Positions 53,004 through 53,887 of a DNA stretch of 53,887 nt are shown here, piece after piece; position 1 is the stretch's first letter, and each line of letters starts with the position of its first letter. A program made the translations under genes and the position numbers. The notes under the pieces are model-generated. The model saw only the letters and a list, made by a program, of their open reading frames with translations, had not been told where the DNA came from and ran no database searches. This DNA comes from CAYJFD01 sp964369605 (lineage in GTDB: Bacteria; Bacteroidota; Bacteroidia; Bacteroidales; UBA932). The DNA lies in NCBI GenBank assembly GCA_964369605.1, contig CAYJFD010000011.1, positions 1 through 53,887 on the forward strand, in the 5' to 3' direction.

Positions 53004-53077
53004 AGCCGATGGAGGGATTCGAACCCACGGCCTGCTGATTACAAATCAGCTGCTCTGGCCAACTGAGCTACATCGGC
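53004..53077 (-). tRNA. tRNA-Thr (TGT)
   Basis: On the minus strand it starts GCCGATGTAGCTCAGTTGG. The anticodon arm GCTGA-TTTGTAA-TCAGC has anticodon TGT. The T-arm is GTGGG-TTCGAAT-CCCTC and the acceptor closes CATCGGC with discriminator T. CCA is not encoded. Confidence 0.95.
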
Positions 53078-53094
53078 TTGTTTTTTTCGGACTG

Positions 53095-53102
53095 CAAAGA
53101 TA
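53095..53102 (-). promoter_or_regulatory. Promoter -7 box of tRNA-Thr
   Basis: TATCTTTG on the minus strand with TTTG 19 bp upstream, the best full -33/-7 match in the window. Confidence 0.75.
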
Positions 53103-53131
53103 GATTTAAAATTTTAAAAACCAAATTTACA

Positions 53132-53887
53132 TTAATTAGAATTAGTGAATATCCTGGAAATTTTGAAAGATGTCAGATATTCTTGAGCTATAACCCTAAG
53201 TACAGTGTAAGATGGGATGGCTATGAACATTCCAGTAATACCTCCTATAGTTCCTCCAATCAAAATAACGATGAAAATTTCAAGGGGGTGAGCTTTTACA
53301 CTACTCGAGTAGATAAGTGGTTGGAATACATAATTGTCAATTAGCTGAGTAGCAAATGTGATGGCTAAGATAGTGAGAATATGCACACCTAATCCTACCT
53401 CCAGTCCAGAACCAAAATATGTAACCAATCCCATACTTGCAGCAAGTAGATGACCGATTAGTGGTCCTACATAAGGGATTACATTTAGTATTCCAGAAAG
53501 AGCTCCTATAACAATAGCTAGCGGTGGATTAACCTTTGCTATGAAAATAAGTGCCAAACTGTTGATAATAGCTATAAATAATGATTCTAAAAATATACCA
53601 ATAAAATATCTAGAAAGTAAATTGTTTATAGAGTTTGCAGCTTTTACTGTATTGTCATGGAATTTGTCAGGAAGAACCTTATGGATAAAGTTTAGTAGGA
53701 TGTCATCTTCTTTTAGTAAGAAAAATGATATGAAAGTAACCGAGAATGCTCCGATGAAGAAGTCGATAATAAAGCCTGATACTGAATTTAAAATATTTGA
53801 GAATAGACTAGGGTCAAATAGCTTTTTTAGTTCTTCTAGGATAGCTACTTCTATGCGCCAAGTGTCCCCTAGACTGCTGAAAGTAGT
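53132..53887 (-). CDS. AI-2E family (UPF0118) permease, 5'-truncated by window edge
   Basis: The reading frame stays open from the stop at 53132 to the window edge, at least 251 residues with no start in view; an internal TTG at 53557 is not the true start. The C-terminal part has the family core: GALSGILNVIPYVGPLIGH, then ATQLIDNYVFQPLIYSSSV and HPLEIFIVILIGGTIGGITGM, with conserved Pro/Gly in IPYVGP. Family members export autoinducer-2 or, in some cases, act as Na+(Li+)/H+ antiporters, so no substrate is given. It reads toward tRNA-Thr and the Smr gene on the same strand. Confidence 0.88.
   Translation of the reverse strand, partial: TTFSSLGDTWRIEVAILEELKKLFDPSLFSNILNSVSGFIIDFFIGAFSVTFISFFLLKEDDILLNFIHKVLPDKFHDNTVKAANSINNLLSRYFIGIFLESLFIAIINSLALIFIAKVNPPLAIVIGALSGILNVIPYVGPLIGHLLAASMGLVTYFGSGLEVGLGVHILTILAITFATQLIDNYVFQPLIYSSSVKAHPLEIFIVILIGGTIGGITGMFIAIPSYTVLRVIAQEYLTSFKISRIFTNSN

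Overview
This window is chromosomal DNA from a low-GC member of the Bacteroidetes, most likely order Bacteroidales and a strict anaerobe. The evidence is Bacteroidetes-type promoters (TAnnTTTG -7 boxes) ahead of many genes, no consistent Shine-Dalgarno sites, many lipoproteins with a short signal and an SC lipobox, a TonB receptor paired with a DUF4249 lipoprotein, a tricorn-like S41 protease, and two ferredoxin-dependent 2-oxoacid oxidoreductases (PFOR and indolepyruvate:ferredoxin oxidoreductase). Species and genus cannot be fixed from the sequence alone.

Layout. 1-3.5 kb: a small lipoprotein gene flanked by an ~80 bp direct repeat, the SRP RNA gene, and a Trk/Ktr potassium uptake pair. 3.5-6.6 kb: mnmA, a secreted thioredoxin-fold protein and an Omp85-like barrel. 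6.6-12.8 kb (minus strand): a TonB receptor/DUF4249 pair, then an M49-type peptidase lipoprotein with a GNAT-HD fusion. 13-14.7 kb: a YeiH-family transporter and a small membrane protein. 14.8-22.4 kb: an unusual biosynthetic operon of a fatty-acyl ligase, a one-module C-A-T-reductase NRPS, a cupin and a dihydroorotate-dehydrogenase-like flavoprotein. 22.5-23.7 kb: lipocalin and YbaK. 23.7-26.2 kb: a gene-poor accessory stretch with a signal-peptide remnant, a wHTH-Fic protein with a repeat-rich upstream region, a 72 bp tandem repeat and tRNA-Leu. 26.2-28.6 kb: an LRR/EF-hand lipoprotein behind two matching palindromes, followed by a 41-residue peptide gene. 28.7-33.1 kb (minus): fabD-nifJ. 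33.2-37.1 kb: tRNA-Arg, a DUF308 protein, and a compact tRNA-Sec-selA-selB operon. 37.1-44 kb: tricorn-like protease, iorA-iorB and a lipoprotein. 44-53.9 kb: Ca2+ P-type ATPase, DAACS symporter, gyrA with a TPR protein, a DUF2027-Smr protein, tRNA-Thr and a 5'-truncated AI-2E-family permease.

The best candidate for an undescribed system is the 14.8-22.4 kb operon. Its domains predict activation of a carboxylic acid, probably fatty, condensation with one amino acid on a carrier protein, and reductive release as an aldehyde or alcohol. Cupin and flavoprotein tailoring may follow. The selenocysteine operon, uncommon in this phylum as far as I know, is the second point of interest. Its selenoprotein clients and selD are not in the window.

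Several 5' ends were moved inward. In four cases an upstream TTG in the same frame lies in or close to a TAnnTTTG promoter box (mnmA, yeiH, iorA), or an upstream GTG lies inside the tRNA-Sec gene (selA), so these codons cannot be or are unlikely to be translation starts.
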